A stretch of 64,000 bases of DNA from BOG-1184 sp049514575. GTDB taxonomy: Bacteria; Fibrobacterota; Chitinivibrionia; Chitinivibrionales; Chitinispirillaceae. Positions 1 through 7,595 of this stretch are shown here, one piece after another; the stretch's first letter is position 1, and each line of letters opens with the position of its first letter. A program made the position numbers and the translations under genes. The stretch is taken from positions 1 through 64,000 of the forward strand of contig JBEKUX010000003.1 in assembly GCA_049514575.1 (NCBI GenBank), read 5' to 3'. The notes beneath the pieces are model-generated. The model worked only from the letters and a program-made list of their open reading frames with translations. It searched no databases and was not told the DNA's origin.

Positions 1-199
1 TTCCGTTGCAATGACTCCGGAAGGTTATTTGCTGCGGGATGGAAACAGTAAGAGTGTCACCGGAAACAGTATAGTTATATGTTGTGCTGGTCGGACCACC
101 TTCTGCTGGACCGGTCGGGCCGACCGATTTACTGCACGTGAAAAGCACAACCCCGGCACACACCCCGATAGCACAGAAAACCATCATTTGCTTACGCAT
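1..199 (-). CDS. Putative lipoprotein, N-terminal part (runs off window)
   Basis: Reading the minus strand from an ATG at 199, the frame stays open to the window edge (66 codons). The start is supported by an AGGGGAGGG ribosome site about 6 bases upstream. The protein begins MRKQMMVFCAIGVCAGVVLF and has a lipobox-like LFTC with Cys22, followed by a short Gly/Pro/Thr linker (SVGPTGPAEGG). This is the usual layout of an outer-membrane-directed lipoprotein. The visible mature part is Thr/Ser rich and matches nothing I recognise. The C-terminus lies outside the window, so no function can be given. Confidence 0.65.
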   Translation of the reverse strand, partial: MRKQMMVFCAIGVCAGVVLFTCSKSVGPTGPAEGGPTSTTYNYTVSGDTLTVSIPQQITFRSHCNG

Positions 200-344
200 A
201 TAAGCCCTCCCCTTGTAATGTATAATTTTTGTTAACGTTACTATCTGTTATTAATATTCTGCTATTAATATAATGATATTTTTTCAAGGTATGTGAAATA
301 TTTTTCACCCGTCTGCACAGCCTTGCTTTCAACGATATAAATAA

Positions 345-377
345 ACGAGGCAGGGACATCACCCCCGTCCTCTCTGC
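345..377 (-). terminator. Putative intrinsic terminator after the HTH gene at 436-732
   Basis: On the minus strand, an imperfect GC-rich hairpin (GAGGACGGG ... CCCTGCCTC) with the loop GGTGATGT is followed by a T-rich run. It lies about 60 bases beyond the stop codon of the minus-strand HTH gene. The same stem-loop core, including the loop GACATCACC, recurs at 19860-19888, so this is a reused terminator sequence. Confidence 0.5.
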
Positions 378-435
378 CCATACAACACACCCTTCTGCCA
401 TCTTTCATGGCAAAATTATATTGGAATTCCCGATA

Positions 436-732
436 TTATCTATGACCTTTTCTCTTTTTTTTCAATGCCCCAGCGCCGTTAATAATCTTATAAGTATGGG
501 ACTCGGACAGATCGAATTTTTTTGCAAGAGCCGTTCCCGAAGTGCCTTTTTTATAAAAAGAAACGATTTTAGCGTTTCTCGCTGGATGTTTAACATAGTT
601 TGACGCTATACCGTATTGCTTCCTGATCTGGAATATCGCCTGCCGTGTAACGCCGAACTTTTTTCCAATAGCATCATCGGTGGTAAGTTTCTTCTGGAGT
701 TTTATTAATTCGGCTTTACTGAGTCTTGGCAT
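436..732 (-). CDS. Small two-HTH DNA-binding protein, copy 1
   Basis: This 98-aa basic protein starts MPRLSKAELIKLQKKL. It has two helix-turn-helix-like segments: residues about 18-42 (DDAIGKKFGVTRQAIFQIRK) and about 62-85 (GTSGTALAKKFDLSESHTYK). A Lys/Arg tail ends KKKRKGHR. The start is supported by AAAGGA upstream. A second copy at 9447-9743 is almost identical through the first HTH and diverges in the second HTH and the tail. The layout resembles small transposase-OrfA or recombinase-type HTH proteins, but no DDE partner is adjacent to either copy. It could be a transcription factor or a mobile-element remnant; DNA binding is inferred from the HTH pattern only. Confidence 0.7.
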   Translation of the reverse strand: MPRLSKAELIKLQKKLTTDDAIGKKFGVTRQAIFQIRKQYGIASNYVKHPARNAKIVSFYKKGTSGTALAKKFDLSESHTYKIINGAGALKKKRKGHR

Positions 733-960
733 AGTGCTATTCCTTTATGGTTAAGGTTATTTTCTGAGGTATTAAAAATGGATTATGGAAAAGAGCTGAA
801 GCGAGGATGCAAACCAGGTTTTGGTAGGATAAATTACTCCATCACACACATCATCTTTCATGGTCTGGTTCCCATCTCTATAGTAACCAATTTAGCTACG
901 AATCAATATACCGCCTTTTGAATAATTCGTCAAACTTCTCATCTTGTGCGGCATGAGGGC
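733..960. other. Intergenic, nothing recognised
   Basis: There is no convincing ORF, repeat or hairpin here. The first 60 bases resemble the region upstream of the second HTH copy (from 9744), so the duplicated unit includes the 5' flank. Confidence 0.4.
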
Positions 961-1674
961 TCATTTCATTCTTTCGATCTTGTCATTCAGTTCCCGTAGT
1001 TTCTCCTTTATTTCCTTGATATCGCCAGCCTCGACAACCTGTGAAGGACCTATGAACAGCCCCGCCATGAATGCCGTGAAAGTGCCGAACAGCCCCATCC
1101 CCGAAATCAGCAGGAGTATCGAGAGTATCTTCCCCAGCGGCGTGACCGGGTAGGCGTCTCCGGCTATCGCACTTGAGGACATCGCAGAAAACGCCCACAG
1201 CAGGGCGTCAACAGACGTCTTTATGTGGGATTGGGGGGTCGTCTCGATAGAAAGTATCAGGGTGCTCGAAACTATGAGGAGCAGGAAGCATCCGAGTCCA
1301 GCCGTGACCAGTGTCCCGGAGGCCTTGTCCTTGAACAGGAACATTATAACCATTCGGAGTGACTTCAACGTCCGGAGCAGCCGTATTGTCCGGACCAACC
1401 TACCCCATCTGAGGAATCCGATCGCCGGGATGCTGGATACGAAGTCTATCCACCCCCATCTCAGGAAATATTTCAGGCGATTCTCGCTGACCACCATCTG
1501 GTAGATGAAGTCGGTTATGAAGATCATGCACACCACGAGGTCGAATACGTCGAGCAGCCTGCACACGGCGGCCGGCGGCTTGATGACCTCCAGGACGAAC
1601 ACGGCCATCAGGGAATAAATCGACAGCACCAGAACCACGGTCTGGAAGAGGGTCGTTCTATTGGACATAACCAT
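961..1674 (-). CDS. Voltage-sensor-type ion channel with atypical selectivity filter
   Basis: A 237-aa inner-membrane protein with the six-helix layout of the voltage-gated ion channel (Ion_trans) family. S4 is clear: basic residues every third position at R92, R95, R98, R101, K104 and R107. The pore helix and loop lie at about residues 153-185, then an S6 helix (GKILSILLLISGMGLFGTFT) and a C-terminal coiled coil (EIKEKLRELNDKIERM). The post-filter GDxYPVTPLGK is exactly that of bacterial Kv-like channels. However, where TTVGYG is expected the sequence reads SSAIAG (167-172), so the K+ coordination signature is lost. It may be a non-selective or differently selective channel. The start has AAGAAGG about 4 bases upstream. 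Family membership is secure; ion specificity is not. Confidence 0.8.
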   Translation of the reverse strand: MVMSNRTTLFQTVVLVLSIYSLMAVFVLEVIKPPAAVCRLLDVFDLVVCMIFITDFIYQMVVSENRLKYFLRWGWIDFVSSIPAIGFLRWGRLVRTIRLLRTLKSLRMVIMFLFKDKASGTLVTAGLGCFLLLIVSSTLILSIETTPQSHIKTSVDALLWAFSAMSSSAIAGDAYPVTPLGKILSILLLISGMGLFGTFTAFMAGLFIGPSQVVEAGDIKEIKEKLRELNDKIERMK

Positions 1675-1761
1675 AGATCCTTCTTCTACGTTTAAGCGGC
1701 TGGGGCACAGGAGCTACGTAGGGCACGAAATCTTTTTGCGTTGTAAACCGTAAGCTCCCAC

Positions 1762-1788
1762 CAGTCCGATTGATGCGCTTGTTAGAGC
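1762..1788 (-). repeat. Integron attC half site (R''-L'')
   Basis: Minus-strand reading: CTCTAAC followed by AAGCGCATCAATCGG, which matches the R''-L'' arm common in attC sites (RYYYAAC then AAGCGC). It lies 20 bases after the stop of the small gene at 1808-2275, the expected place for a cassette's attC. The matching L'-R' arm (ending GTTRRRY) is not found in the following 100 bases, so the site is incomplete or its other half has been lost. Confidence 0.5.
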
Positions 1789-1807
1789 GTCTATTTGATT
1801 TAAATAA

Positions 1808-2275
1808 TTATCTTTCTCTTAACCATAGATTTGGTATTAAAATAGAATCTTGTGCGCAAATTGGCCCCTTTGGAAAAGCCTCTATCCAAAAACCACCTAT
1901 ATGGTTGCCCAATATAATCTTTACATTATCATCAGCAATATAAAGCTCGAAAGGGTGTAATTTTTTAATTTCATTTGGAATTTGATGCCTTGTATTATCA
2001 TTAGATAAGTATAATACCGTTATATTTTGATTTTGAGACAATACAGAAATATCTCCTATTAATTTATTGCGAATTGTTCTTAGACTATCGCATTCATGTA
2101 AAATTAATGGGTAATTTGCTTTTAATAATCTTTTATGCTGTTGATTTTGATCGTTACAAACCAATATTCCAAATAAAAATGCTAAAATTGCATATCTAAA
2201 AATGTATATGGATGTAATAGAAGCAAAAGCTATGCTTAGAATAATTATGATTTTTAATTTTCTTTTAATAATCAT
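1808..2275 (-). CDS. Membrane-anchored orphan protein (integron cassette gene)
   Basis: A 155-aa protein with a basic N-terminus (MIIKRKLK) and one hydrophobic segment at residues 8-40, followed by an extracytoplasmic domain I do not recognise. The mature part has the pattern ENITVLYLSNDN and an aromatic/Pro C-terminus (HIGGFWIEAFPKGP). The base composition is strikingly AT-rich compared with the channel and ABC genes around it, and no Shine-Dalgarno is visible; both are usual for captured cassette genes. It is bracketed by an intact attC upstream (2289-2389) and an attC half site downstream (1762-1788). Function unknown. Confidence 0.65.
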   Translation of the reverse strand: MIIKRKLKIIIILSIAFASITSIYIFRYAILAFLFGILVCNDQNQQHKRLLKANYPLILHECDSLRTIRNKLIGDISVLSQNQNITVLYLSNDNTRHQIPNEIKKLHPFELYIADDNVKIILGNHIGGFWIEAFPKGPICAQDSILIPNLWLRER

Positions 2276-2288
2276 TATGATTTAATTA

Positions 2289-2389
2289 GCTCTAACGACG
2301 GAGTTAAGCACCGAGGCCAGCTGGCCGAGCTTCTGTTTAGCCTGCCGAAGCGTCAGCGAAGGCAGGTCAGCTTAAACGACTTGTTATGC
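2289..2389 (-). repeat. Integron attC recombination site, apparently complete
   Basis: Minus-strand reading gives R'' GCATAAC, L'' AAGTCGTTTAAGC, a GC-rich imperfect inverted-repeat centre with CCTGCC/GGCAGG and GGCCAGCTGGCC, L' GCTTAACTCCGTC and R' GTTAGAG. L'' carries one base more than L' (TTTAAGC against TTAAGC), the extrahelical base that sets attC polarity; it gives the polarity gene-then-attC for the minus-strand genes. The length of about 100 bases is typical. It separates two unrelated orphan genes. Confidence 0.75.
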
Positions 2390-2429
2390 ATATTTATAAA
2401 TAATATTATTTGCCTGAAATGTATTAAAG

Positions 2430-2903
2430 TTATTTACAGTTACAGTCTTTGCAGTATGAAGAATCAATTACGACTCTTTTTACCCAAGAATGCCCGCGCA
2501 AAGATACCATAAACTTCTGAAACTGTAATGAATCTACCTTCGGTATTAATCTGTATCTTATAAAATGTTCTGTTGGGTTGGAGCAAACTCTGCGAAGCCA
2601 TTTATATTCAGTGTTTTTTAAAAATATCCCATACATCTTACAATCTAGAATAATTTTTGATGAATCTGGGCATATTATGGTATCATCATTTGCTTGATTA
2701 CCATCAGATTTTAGCATTGTATCAGAAAGGTAGATGTCTATTTGGTGAAAAGAATCAATAGGTTTTAGATCATGTTGTGTCTGAGTATCTTTAATACCTA
2801 AATTATTGTCTTTATTATAATGGATTGGAAAAACTAAAAGTAAAACAATAATGGCTGTCAATCCTAAGATGAAATAAATTATAAATTTGTTTGAAGAAGT
2901 CAT
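2430..2903 (-). CDS. Membrane-anchored orphan protein (integron cassette gene)
   Basis: A 157-aa protein with a single N-terminal transmembrane helix (residues about 7-26, FIIYFILGLTAIIVLLLVF) and an exported domain. A C-terminal pair of Cys residues sits in DSSYCKDCNCK, with two further Cys around residues 78 and 88, so disulphides are possible. No Shine-Dalgarno is visible and the gene is AT-rich. Its stop codon is about 40 bases before the R'' arm of the complete attC at 2289-2389, and the R' arm of another attC precedes it (2945-2975), which makes it a cassette gene. I do not recognise a family. Confidence 0.65.
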   Translation of the reverse strand: MTSSNKFIIYFILGLTAIIVLLLVFPIHYNKDNNLGIKDTQTQHDLKPIDSFHQIDIYLSDTMLKSDGNQANDDTIICPDSSKIILDCKMYGIFLKNTEYKWLRRVCSNPTEHFIRYRLIPKVDSLQFQKFMVSLRGHSWVKRVVIDSSYCKDCNCK

Positions 2904-2944
2904 TTGAATGTTTTATTAATGATAGTTTTATTGAATGTTATGAT

Positions 2945-2980
2945 GCCTAACGACGGAGTTAAGCAGCGAGGCCAGCCGCA
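2945..2980 (-). repeat. Integron attC half site (L'-R')
   Basis: Minus-strand reading GGCCTCGCTGCTTAACTCCG then TCGTTAGGC: L' and a canonical R' GTTAGGC. L' is identical to that of the complete attC. The R''-L'' arm expected some 60-80 bases away is not recognisable. A CCTGCC/GCAGG inverted repeat lies between the site and the stop of the FGE-fold gene. Confidence 0.55.
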
Positions 2981-3052
2981 TTCCCTTCCCACCTAATGCC
3001 GCCTGCTTGCCGGAGCCTTGGTAAAGGCAGGTTTGTAAAGAACCCACTCACT

Positions 3053-3916
3053 TTACCGCCGCACACAACGGAAACCGATATCATTAGTCCTTGTGCCCGA
3101 GGGATAGAACGTAATAAAGGGGCTGCGGATAGCGCTGCGCAGGAGATTGGTGTTACTGTAAAATGGGCCTCCCCGAAACACTTGATGTGTTCCGCTGGCC
3201 GGGCCGGTCGGGTCAGTCAACGGGCTTGACTGGTAATAGGTAGAGTCGTACCAGTCATTGCACCACTCATTTATATTCCCAGCCATATCATACAATCCCC
3301 ATGCGTTCGGCAGCTTTGTCCCAACGCTCAACGGAGCGCTGGTATGCCATACCGCATTGCTGTCAATAGCCGAAGTGTCATCTGGCGTTGTTGGAGGATA
3401 ATTTCTTCCCCAGTAATAATCCGTCGTGGTTCCGGCCCTGCACGCATACTCCCACTCCGCCTCGGTTGGAAGACGATAACCATTTTTGTTAAAATCAATA
3501 ACAAGTCCCTTAATGTCCGAGTACCAACTGCCGTTAAAATAGGCCGTGTCGTATGAATACACTGTGTCAAATCCGTCGCGTCTACTACGCTTGTTGCAAT
3601 AAAGAATGGCATCAAACCAGCTGACATACTCAATGGGCCGCAGTAAATTGCCGGTAAAAAATGCCGGATTCACTCCCATAAGTGACTGATAGTCGTTCTG
3701 TGTCACCTCGGTCGTGTCCATATAAAACGCCGAAACCGTGACCGAATGAACCGGCTGCGAATTAGTATCTGCCGTCGAACCCATTTGAAATGTCCCGCTG
3801 GAAATGTGTGCCATACCCGCAGGTGCATTTGTACCGGGTCCGTTCGGATTGCTCTTACTGCATCCCACGAACAGCAAAACCACAGGAACCATGCAGGCTA
3901 TCATCAATGTACGCAT
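3053..3916 (-). CDS. FGE-sulfatase-fold lipoprotein, paralog 1
   Basis: A 287-aa lipoprotein. I place the start at the ATG at 3916 because AAGGAAG lies just upstream and the protein then begins MRTLMIACMVPVVLLFVGCS with a lipobox Cys; the longer frame to 4000 runs through attC sequence. After a Pro/Gly linker comes a formylglycine-generating-enzyme (SUMF1/FGE) fold: the pattern SGTFQMGS, then MDTTEVTQ, GYRLPTEAEWEYAC, WGLYDMAGNINEWCND and a terminal DIGFRCVRR. True FGE enzymes carry paired Cys near the end (GGSxLCxxxYC); here that stretch reads RGGPFYSNTNLLRSAI, so catalysis is unlikely and binding or structural use is more probable. Paralogs lie at 17189-18331 and 31636-32919. It sits among attC half sites and may have inserted into a cassette. 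Confidence 0.85.
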   Translation of the reverse strand: MRTLMIACMVPVVLLFVGCSKSNPNGPGTNAPAGMAHISSGTFQMGSTADTNSQPVHSVTVSAFYMDTTEVTQNDYQSLMGVNPAFFTGNLLRPIEYVSWFDAILYCNKRSRRDGFDTVYSYDTAYFNGSWYSDIKGLVIDFNKNGYRLPTEAEWEYACRAGTTTDYYWGRNYPPTTPDDTSAIDSNAVWHTSAPLSVGTKLPNAWGLYDMAGNINEWCNDWYDSTYYQSSPLTDPTGPASGTHQVFRGGPFYSNTNLLRSAIRSPFITFYPSGTRTNDIGFRCVRR

Positions 3917-3965
3917 AGTAAAACTTCCTTGGAAAAGATTTACTGGCGATGAAAAGCCTTTGCTG

Positions 3966-3995
3966 GCCGAGTCGGCGTTAAACGGATTGTTATGA
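3966..3995 (-). repeat. Integron attC half site (R''-L'')
   Basis: Minus-strand reading TCATAAC then AATCCGTTTAACGC, the R''-L'' arm, placed 8 bases after the stop of the 4003-4662 gene. L'' keeps the TTTAA core with the extra base seen in the complete site. The L'-R' arm is missing; the FGE-fold gene begins about 50 bases on. Confidence 0.55.
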
Positions 3996-4002
3996 GCCAT
4001 TT

Positions 4003-4662
4003 TTATTTTCCATGAATTATTCGTATGATTTTACCTGTTTTCTTTAATATCTCGGCTTCTGCGGTACCACCCTTATAACCTGGAGGCAAAGACCCTGTAA
4101 CAAACCAAACACTATCTTTTAATACCGCAATATATGGTTTTTCTTTTTCAATTTGCTTTTTACCATAAATAGGTTCCCACGCAGCAACAGCAATATTTAT
4201 TGCTGTTTCGGCATTTAAAACGCATTCATTTTGTTTGCATTCTCTTGGTAATGCAAATACAAAGCCATATTTAACAACGGTTGTGTCATGAATTGAAGAT
4301 ATGGGCTCAAATTCCCACGATTTAATATTATCTTTAATTTTATTAATAAAAATTGTATCTACGATATTTGTTGAGTCAATAGCGGAAGACAATACTTTTC
4401 CCCTCGAATCAATTGAATACATTAAAACAACCTTACCTTCAAAACGCGAACCTGCTCGAAGAAATTCTGTATATATCTTTCGTAATTTTGATAAATTTAC
4501 CATAACACAACGCATAACACTTGGTTTAGACCTACTTCCGGATTGAAAGTAAGGAGCAGTTATTTTCATGATTCCATTTATCGTTTCATTGCTACACGTT
4601 ACGCTGTCACCAGCAAATATGTCTGAAACAAATAATGCGATTAAAATAATTATAGTTTTCAT
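4003..4662 (-). CDS. TonB-C/AgmX-like region fused to an NTF2-fold immunity domain
   Basis: A 219-aa exported protein with a signal peptide (MKTIIILIALFVSDIFA). Residues about 70-140 (FEGKVVLMYSIDSRGKV ... NIKSWEFEPI) match the C-terminal domain shared by AgmX/PglI and TonB proteins. Residues about 150-219 (AINIAVAAWEPIYGKK, KPYIAVLKDSVWFVTG, LPPGYKGGTAEAEILKKTGK) match the NTF2-fold immunity domain family (PF15631) seen in polymorphic-toxin loci. The fusion would place an immunity-type domain in the periplasm. It is a cassette gene, with an attC L'-R' arm before it and an R''-L'' arm after it. Which toxin, if any, it answers is unknown. Family matches are from memory of motifs. Confidence 0.7.
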   Translation of the reverse strand: MKTIIILIALFVSDIFAGDSVTCSNETINGIMKITAPYFQSGSRSKPSVMRCVMVNLSKLRKIYTEFLRAGSRFEGKVVLMYSIDSRGKVLSSAIDSTNIVDTIFINKIKDNIKSWEFEPISSIHDTTVVKYGFVFALPRECKQNECVLNAETAINIAVAAWEPIYGKKQIEKEKPYIAVLKDSVWFVTGSLPPGYKGGTAEAEILKKTGKIIRIIHGK

Positions 4663-4674
4663 TTTCTTATTTCG

Positions 4675-4704
4675 CTTATAACGGAGTTAAGCAGCGAGGC
4701 CAGC
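4675..4704 (-). repeat. Integron attC half site (L'-R')
   Basis: Minus-strand reading GCTGGCCTCGCTGCTTAACT then CCGTTATAAG: L' is identical to the other sites, R' is slightly divergent (GTTATAA). GGCCAGC inside the end of the upstream gene can pair with GCTGGCC here, and GGCGTTAGGT overlaps that gene's last codons, as if an older attC had been absorbed into the coding end. Confidence 0.5.
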
Positions 4705-4713
4705 TATAATAAT

Positions 4714-5244
4714 TTACCTACCTAACGCCTTCGCTGGCCGAAAGCAAAGATCCTTGGAATCCCAGACGAAGTTATTCCCGTATGGTTTAAGGATATTCTT
4801 TACTTTTTTTTGAATTCCATTCCTACCATATTTTTTTATTAAAGCATCCCAGGCAACCCATGCTGGCGTTTCTTGGTTATTATTCTCTAAAATTGTGCCC
4901 ACCCCAGGTTGGATAGTAGAATTTTGCCAGTCAGCTGTCGTGAAAAAATCGCAGAGGATAAACCAAGCTACATCGCCTACACATACCTTTGGCCAATAGT
5001 CTATGACTTCCGTTTTAATAACAGTCGTATCTCGAAGTTTTGATACAAGAAAAGGAATGGCTTGGGGGCCAGCGTTGATAAGTTTGTCAACGATTGGTAA
5101 ATTAGGGTTATATTCTTTATCTTGGACCCGCCCCTTAGGGGCCAAATGCCCGATTTTACGAAGATCAACAGAAATCGGGGATACCTGCGCCATTGAAGGA
5201 GTGAGAGTAATAAGAAGAATAATGTTCAACAACCGATGTTTCAT
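4714..5244 (-). CDS. Exported orphan protein (cassette-associated)
   Basis: A 176-aa protein with a signal peptide (MKHRLLNIILLITLTPSMA, cleavage near AQV). The mature domain holds LINAGPQAIPFLVSKLRD (a HEAT-like helix-pair pattern) and a Trp-rich middle (DVAWFILCDFFTTADWQN). I cannot name the family. Start support: AAGGATAAAT directly upstream of ATG 5244. A putative promoter repeat lies about 40 bases further up (5274-5330). Its 3' end reads into attC-like sequence (last codons overlap GGCGTTAGGT). Confidence 0.7.
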   Translation of the reverse strand: MKHRLLNIILLITLTPSMAQVSPISVDLRKIGHLAPKGRVQDKEYNPNLPIVDKLINAGPQAIPFLVSKLRDTTVIKTEVIDYWPKVCVGDVAWFILCDFFTTADWQNSTIQPGVGTILENNNQETPAWVAWDALIKKYGRNGIQKKVKNILKPYGNNFVWDSKDLCFRPAKALGR

Positions 5245-5273
5245 ATTTATCCTTGTGTCCTAACTTCTGTAGG

Positions 5274-5330
5274 AAAAGCCCTTTTCAGTAAAATTATATT
5301 CCCCTTTTGCATTGTCAAATAATTCGGGAA
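5274..5330 (-). promoter_or_regulatory. Promoter-like repeat upstream of 4714-5244
   Basis: Minus-strand reading contains TTTG (5319-5316), 19 bases, then TAATTTTA; this fits the Bacteroidota sigma pattern TTTG-N19-TAnnTTTG. Read as a sigma-70 site it would be TTGACA-N14-TATAAT, with too short a spacer. A second copy at 58662-58720 keeps TTTGACAA, the AATATAATTTTACTGA block and the flanking AATTATTTG. The distance to the start codon at 5244 is about 50 bases. Confidence 0.45.
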
Positions 5331-5401
5331 GTGCATTTTCTTGCCATTTCTGCACAATCATCAGTCATTCAGCATCCCGTGCTATGGAATAATTATATCC
5401 G

Positions 5402-6368
5402 TCATGCTGCCTTCCTAAAATAATGATTGTGTAGGCCTGATAAAATCGGTTGTTTGAGTATTTCACCTTTCTTTTGTGGTGAATAATTCTGCGGGACATG
5501 CTGTTCAAGGCCTTGATGCGGTCTTTGAGTGTTGTAATATTTGAGCCTCTCTCCGAATCGAACCTATAAACCGTTCCGCTATCGCGTTCATGTCAGGTGC
5601 CCCAACTAATATCGCGATCCCTGTGAAACCGTAATCCCGATATCGCAGTTTGAATTGGACAGCATTGTCATGGATCAGATACATGGTTCTTTTTAATCCT
5701 TGTTCGAATTCGATAATCTGTTGCCTGACGAATTCCCGTACCGGATTCTCCGTAACAGCAAAACGGACAATTTCCCGCGATGTATGTGCAATCATAAAAA
5801 ACACATAATAGCGTTTATTGAAGATAGTATCTACGGTAAAGAAATCCATCGCGCAGATCGAATGTGCCTGCATCTGAAGGAACTTTTTCCACGTCAATCC
5901 TGTCTTTATCCTCCCCTGCAGTCTGAACTTATGCAATATATTCCATATCGTTTTCGAATCAAGGAAGATATTCAGCTTTATCAGCTCTCCCTGGATTTTC
6001 CTCACTCCCCATGTATTGTTTTCATTCTTCATGCCCAGAATCAGCTCTTGTATTTGTTTATCAACAGGTTTCCTCCCCTTCTTCCTGCCACATGTCCTGA
6101 AGGTCCAGAAATGTTTTATAAGCATTCGCTGCCACCTTATTACTGTTTCAGGTTTCACTATAGAAATCCGTTCTCTGATTCCGGAAGCTTTATTCAGGGC
6201 AACTAAAAATATCCGGTCGGAATGTCTGATCATTATCTGCTTGCCGGATGTCCTGCGTTTAAGTATTTCCAACTCTTTTCTCAGGAGTGCAACTTCGCTG
6301 ACAAGATGTTTTTTAGACCGAAATAAGCAGAACAACAGTTTCAGAAGAAATGCCGGGAATCCGATCAT
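5402..6368 (-). pseudogene. Decayed integrase-core transposase gene
   Basis: The reading frame from ATG 6368 encodes a DDE transposase of the integrase-core type (IS3/IS481-like): an N-terminal helical part (LVSEVALLRKELEILKRR), HTH region (WGVRKIQGELIKLNI), then DFFTVDTIFNKRYYVFFMIA (first Asp), LIHDNAVQF (second Asp) and APDMNAIAERFIGSIRREA (Glu). After RREA the frame ends early at 5505. In the +1 frame the sequence continues YYNTQRPHQGLEQHVPQNYS and on to PILSGLHNHYFRKAA with a stop at 5402. So a deletion of roughly 30 codons plus a frame change removed the piece between RREA and the YYN...RPHQG motif. The gene cannot make an intact enzyme. No terminal inverted repeats were found by eye. 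Confidence 0.85.
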
Positions 6369-6800
6369 GTATCCTCCGTGGGATCAGGAAAGATACGTTT
6401 TCGGATGCGGGTTTGCGGGGTTTATGATTTTAAGACGTTACAAGGCGGATGGAATTTTTCCACACCACGCCTACACCGGAGCAATCTTGGAAGGTAGCCT
6501 TTTTCTTCTCTGATCCGCAACTCTTTTAGTTACTCATCAGCTGCTTTTTATAACATAGTGACTGAAATAATGATGGTAAAGGTCAAATAAACGGGTATCT
6601 TCAGGACTATTGAGAGAATTTCGTGGTAACCATTTTGGAAACTCTTTCTGTGGCGTTGATGGCGAATCTGGTGCTTCCGCCTGATTATTAATGGGATAAT
6701 AAGGTTGCTTTAGGAAGATTGTATAATATTATTCAGGGCAAAATCGCGAAAAATCGTTTTTTTAGCAGATGGAATTGGGCTACGATCCTGATCACGCGGA
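6369..6800. repeat. Gene-free stretch with IS-associated debris
   Basis: 432 bases without a supportable gene. Bases about 6595-6690 (TATCTTCAGGACTATTGAGA ... GCTTCCGCC) recur at 55420-55505, where they directly follow a transposase 3' fragment. ATTGGGCTACGATCC near 6775 recurs near 22170. The minus strand keeps a short frame (EAPDSPSTPQKEFPKWLP) that is broken by stops in the other copy, so I read it as degraded sequence. Confidence 0.5.
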
Positions 6801-7595
6801 TTAAATTTCTTTTTTATTGAAAGTTACAATGAGCAATGCAAATATAAGGAGGGCCCAGAGCGTTACATTGACGAGAGGATTAATGGGGCCAATGTTGTTA
6901 AATTGCTCCCCGCTTATGACAGCATTGGCCCAGGCTTGAACCATGAATACCTTGGGGTAAACGATTTTCCAGAACGGAGGATGCTGCGCGACCCCAATGC
7001 CTGGCATCGAAGCGCTCAAAACCTGCCACCCGTCTAAAATAAGACCGAAAAAAAGTGCCCCCATGGTAGTGAGCGCACTGATAAAATCGGGCAGATAGAG
7101 CGAAAGCAAACAGACGCACACGATGACAAACAGCAGGTTCGCAGCGCAGATGAGCGATCCGGTGAGATAGCCGGGAATAATGCCGCCGGTTTTTGACCAG
7201 GTGATGCAGAAAATCGTCAGATGGAGCACGAACATGAAGGCGAACGAGAGGAGCCATGTTCCCACAATCCTGCCCGCGACATACTGCCATCTATCAATTG
7301 GCTTTGACAAAAAGAGGATCGTGCTGCCGTCGTCGAGGTCACGCGTAAAGATCTTCATGGCCATCATGGAAATCATGAGATACATGCCGACCGCGATCAC
7401 CTGAAAAGCGATGAGCGAGGTATGCCAGGCGATATTGAGGCTGTCCACCTGCGCGCCATTCACCATATAGTTGCCGTTATAGCAACTGCGTATAAGCATC
7501 ACGAGCAGCACCGAAATACCGAGCAGGACAACGAAGCTCTTCTGCCTGAGCTGGTCGATGATCGTATAGCCGATTATCTTAAGCAGGGTATGCAT
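6801..7595 (-). CDS. ABC-2 type transporter permease
   Basis: A 264-aa inner-membrane protein with six predicted helices: residues about 20-37 (FVVLLGISVLLVMLIRS), 62-82, 110-132, 145-170 (LICAANLLFVIVCVCLLSLY), 174-190 and 243-262. The cytoplasmic motif FTRDLDDGSTILFLSKPIDRWQYVAGRIVG is the usual ABC-2 'DxxxGTxxxLLSKPIxR' region of NosY/GldF-like permeases. Its start lies inside the last codons of the ATPase gene (17-base overlap), so the two are translationally coupled and work as one exporter. The substrate is not evident. Confidence 0.85.
   Translation of the reverse strand: MHTLLKIIGYTIIDQLRQKSFVVLLGISVLLVMLIRSCYNGNYMVNGAQVDSLNIAWHTSLIAFQVIAVGMYLMISMMAMKIFTRDLDDGSTILFLSKPIDRWQYVAGRIVGTWLLSFAFMFVLHLTIFCITWSKTGGIIPGYLTGSLICAANLLFVIVCVCLLSLYLPDFISALTTMGALFFGLILDGWQVLSASMPGIGVAQHPPFWKIVYPKVFMVQAWANAVISGEQFNNIGPINPLVNVTLWALLIFALLIVTFNKKEI

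Noticed and set aside
3917..4000. Extended N-terminus of the FGE-fold gene from ATG 4000
   Set aside because: The extra 28 residues are translated attC sequence and hide a good signal peptide and ribosome site at 3916.
1700..5300. A complete integron with integrase
   Set aside because: No intI-like gene or attI/Pc region is seen in the window; only attC sites and cassette-like genes are supported.
5700..6513. Two plus-strand frames of 165-168 codons
   Set aside because: They are shadows of the decayed transposase on the minus strand.
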